NCBI GenBank assembly: GCA_017468465.1
Contig: JAFUIN010000025.1
Coordinates: 1 to 64,000 of the forward strand
Length of the DNA stretch: 64,000 nucleotides
Reading direction: 5' to 3'
Source: Clostridia bacterium
GTDB lineage: Bacteria > Bacillota > Clostridia > UMGS1840
The notes below the pieces were generated by a model. It was not told where the DNA came from. It was given only the letters and a program-made list of their open reading frames with translations, and made no database searches. Positions within the stretch are counted from its first letter, which is position 1. Every line of letters begins with the position of its first letter. A program made the position numbers and the translations under genes. Of the stretch, positions 62,039-64,000 are shown in pieces.

Positions 62039-64000
62039 ATGCTTTTAACTGCCTTTCTGGTAGCATGGATTTTTGGAATTTTGATATCAGGATATTTGGC
62101 TCCAAATATCCTGGTTTTTATATTACCCCTGTTTTTTATCGGAGCAGTAACGCTGTTGCATGGGTTAAAGCTTGCCTGTAAAAAGGAACCAACTGCTCTG
62201 AAAACCTTTTTTTGCATCTTGTTCGGGTTTCTCCTGATTTTCATTTTGGGAAACCGGTATTATCACCAATATACAGCCTGTCTTTTTGACAAGGCAGAAG
62301 GTTTTGCTGCTGAACATCATGCCGTTTTAGAAGGAACTATCATCAGCGAAGTGCAAACCTATGATGACATCTCCTACTTTTACTTAAAAGAAGAAACCGG
62401 CCTCAAAATTTCAGTAAAAATAAGAACCGACCTTCCCCTCCTATGCGGGCAGCAGGTATCCCTTCAAAATCCGGAACTCTCGGTGGTGATTCCTGCCAAC
62501 CAAAAGATTCAAGCCACCAGAAAGCTTCTGGGGCAAAATGCACTGCTTTATGCAAATTTTCCCTACGATGCAAACGTTACGGTAACCAATGTGGGAAACG
62601 GGCTGCTCTATTATGGAAAACAGCTTCGTCTTGCCACTGCAAACCGTTTGAACGAGCTGTATCCTTCTCACATTTCCACCTTTCTTACGGCACTGCTTTG
62701 CTCTGACCGTTCTCAGATGCCGGAAGAATTGTATGACCGTTTTCTTGACACGGGAACGGTGCATATTGTGGTGGTTTCGGGAATGCACTTTCAATATCTT
62801 ATGGTTACGGTGCTGTTTTTATTGAGTTTCTTTGCGCCATCCAGGCGAAAACGGCTGATATATGCCTTTTTTGTATTGCTGCTGTTTGTGTTCTATACCG
62901 GAACAACTCTGCCGGTTTTGCGGTCTTTTATGATGATGTGCGCTGCCTTTTTGTCTGACCTGTTTTATCAAAAGCAACAAAAGAAACACCAGATTGTGCT
63001 GCTAACAGCAGGCGCCTTTCTCACCGTGACTCCCACCTTGATTTTCAATCCATCCTTCTTGCTGACCTTTGGCGCATCCATTGGCATCACCGTTTTTTGT
63101 AAGCCTGTGGAACAAAAGCTAAAATGGATTCCCAGCAAATTTCTTCGTTCCTATCTTGCAACTTATCTTTCAGTGCAGCTGATGACACTGCCGGTTGTGT
63201 TGTTCTTTTTCGGCAGAATGCCCCTGGTTTCCATCCTGATAAACTTTTTGGTGGCACCTTTGGTTGCTCCCATTCTGATTGTTTGTCTTGTGGTACTTGC
63301 AATCAGCAAAATTCCGCTGATTTCCGCACCGTTCACCCTTGTTTGCCATATGCTTTCTGCCCTCTTTTTGTGGCTGGTTGAGAAAGCGGCAGACATTCCG
63401 CTTATCGTGCAGTTTTCATTGACGGATGCCGCTTTTATCTGGTTACTCATCAGCATGGCTATGCTTGCCTGTGTGCCTCAGATACCAAAAAAAGCAGGAA
63501 AACGGCTGTTACTGCTTCTGGTTGTCGGTTGCTTGACAGTTGCCATCCATACCCAGGCAAGAGTTCCTTATTCTCCACGGATGCTCATTACCTTCTTTGG
63601 TGCGAAAAACACCAATTCTGCAGCTGTTTTTACACCCCACGACCAACTGATTCTATATGGCAGTGCAACCGATATCATACACGGTCAGGCTTCCGGTGCC
63701 TATCGGGAAAACGCTCCCATTGAGCTGCTGATTCTCACCGATTCACCCCAATCGGAAGCATTTTCACAATTTCAGGAAACTCATCCTGTCAATCAGCTTA
63801 TTCTCCTTCAAAAACACAAAGGTGAGCTGATTCATCCCCACGATGATATACAATATCTTGACCACCCCATTACGATTTTGGCAGACGGGGTCAGAATTTG
63901 CATTAACACCGACGGTAAAACCCTTTATGAAGCAGAGTTTTCGTATCAGGATCAACCGGTTTCTTTTACACAAAATGCCGCTTACCTTTTGGAGCATATG
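62039..64000 (+). CDS. comEC: ComEC/Rec2 family competence membrane protein (3' truncated by window)
   Basis: I translated this frame by hand from the ATG at 62039. It stays open for 654 codons to the last base and must continue beyond the window. The order is as follows. Two N-terminal membrane segments come first, then an extracytoplasmic OB-like domain (VLEGTIISEVQTYDDISYF). The Competence domain follows with the signature DTGTVHIVVVSGMHFQYL and many membrane helices (about residues 240-500). A beta-lactamase-like part begins near RMLITFFGAKNTNSA and is incomplete here. ComEC forms the channel for transforming single-stranded DNA across the cell membrane. It starts 6 bp after mgsA with only a weak AAAGG site. 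No comEA is seen upstream. Confidence 0.9.
   Translation, partial: MLLTAFLVAWIFGILISGYLAPNILVFILPLFFIGAVTLLHGLKLACKKEPTALKTFFCILFGFLLIFILGNRYYHQYTACLFDKAEGFAAEHHAVLEGTIISEVQTYDDISYFYLKEETGLKISVKIRTDLPLLCGQQVSLQNPELSVVIPANQKIQATRKLLGQNALLYANFPYDANVTVTNVGNGLLYYGKQLRLATANRLNELYPSHISTFLTALLCSDRSQMPEELYDRFLDTGTVHIVVVSGMHFQYLMVTVLFLLSFFAPSRRKRLIYAFFVLLLFVFYTGTTLPVLRSFMMMCAAFLSDLFYQKQQKKHQIVLLTAGAFLTVTPTLIFNPSFLLTFGASIGITVFCKPVEQKLKWIPSKFLRSYLATYLSVQLMTLPVVLFFFGRMPLVSILINFLVAPLVAPILIVCLVVLAISKIPLISAPFTLVCHMLSALFLWLVEKAADIPLIVQFSLTDAAFIWLLISMAMLACVPQIPKKAGKRLLLLLVVGCLTVAIHTQARVPYSPRMLITFFGAKNTNSAAVFTPHDQLILYGSATDIIHGQASGAYRENAPIELLILTDSPQSEAFSQFQETHPVNQLILLQKHKGELIHPHDDIQYLDHPITILADGVRICINTDGKTLYEAEFSYQDQPVSFTQNAAYLLEHM

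Overview
The window reads as a chromosomal segment of an uncultured-type, endospore-forming, low-to-mid GC Clostridia (Firmicutes). The evidence is a spoIIID gene, strong AGGAGG ribosome binding sites, TTGACA-17-TATAAT promoters, SLH-anchored surface proteins and Bacillus-type regulators. The first ~4.9 kb is visibly more AT-rich than the rest, with AT-ending codons, and looks horizontally acquired.

Layout. (1) 1-4.85 kb is an accessory defence island. It holds the broken 3' end of a large serine recombinase and a four-gene operon: a caspase-like protease, a ThsB-type TIR protein, a second TIR protein and a DUF4062 protein. A two-gene module follows (a possible ADP-ribosyltransferase toxin plus a small basic partner). 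The island ends at a structured repeat element flanked by duplicated hairpins. (2) 5.2-16.8 kb is housekeeping: PHP phosphatase, M20 peptidase, Nif3-like protein, HpcH/HpaI aldolase, uracil permease-upp, an sdpR-sdpI-metallopeptidase-TIGR04076-deformylase cluster, a NifX-like protein, PAP2 phosphatase, nitroreductase and a lipoprotein. A second copy of the repeat element sits at 14.0-14.2 kb beside a four-helix-bundle gene remnant. (3) 17.6-58.6 kb is a very large glycan-utilisation locus. On the minus strand lie an LplB/LplC/LplA-type ABC importer (no ATPase), an SLH-anchored beta-helix protein, a protein made only of carbohydrate-binding-like modules, three giant secreted beta-helix proteins with Pro/Thr linkers, an SLH S-layer-like protein, a second surface protein, and separately a GH89 alpha-N-acetylglucosaminidase. 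On the plus strand lie a DUF4091 hydrolase-like protein and a YesN/YesM-type two-component system. (4) 58.6-64 kb: spoIIID, queT, a TIGR01440 protein, a VanZ-like protein, minD, mgsA and the start of comEC, which runs off the window.

How it fits together. Three promoters of the glycan locus, two of them 34 kb from the third, share one architecture: two GCAGATTTT-like direct repeats 23 bp apart, ending 7-8 bp before a TTTACA/TTCACA -35 box, then 17 bp and a -10 box. They drive the importer/surface operon, the DUF4091-yesN-yesM operon and the GH89 gene. The simplest reading is one regulon activated by the YesN-type AraC regulator encoded inside it. The surface proteins would bind and cut a complex glycan, the importer would take up fragments, and cytoplasmic GH89 would remove alpha-linked GlcNAc.

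The best candidate for an undescribed system is the caspase/TIR/TIR/DUF4062 operon (878-3678). It resembles the TIR-plus-caspase arrangement of Thoeris-like defence but carries two further predicted nucleotide-handling proteins.
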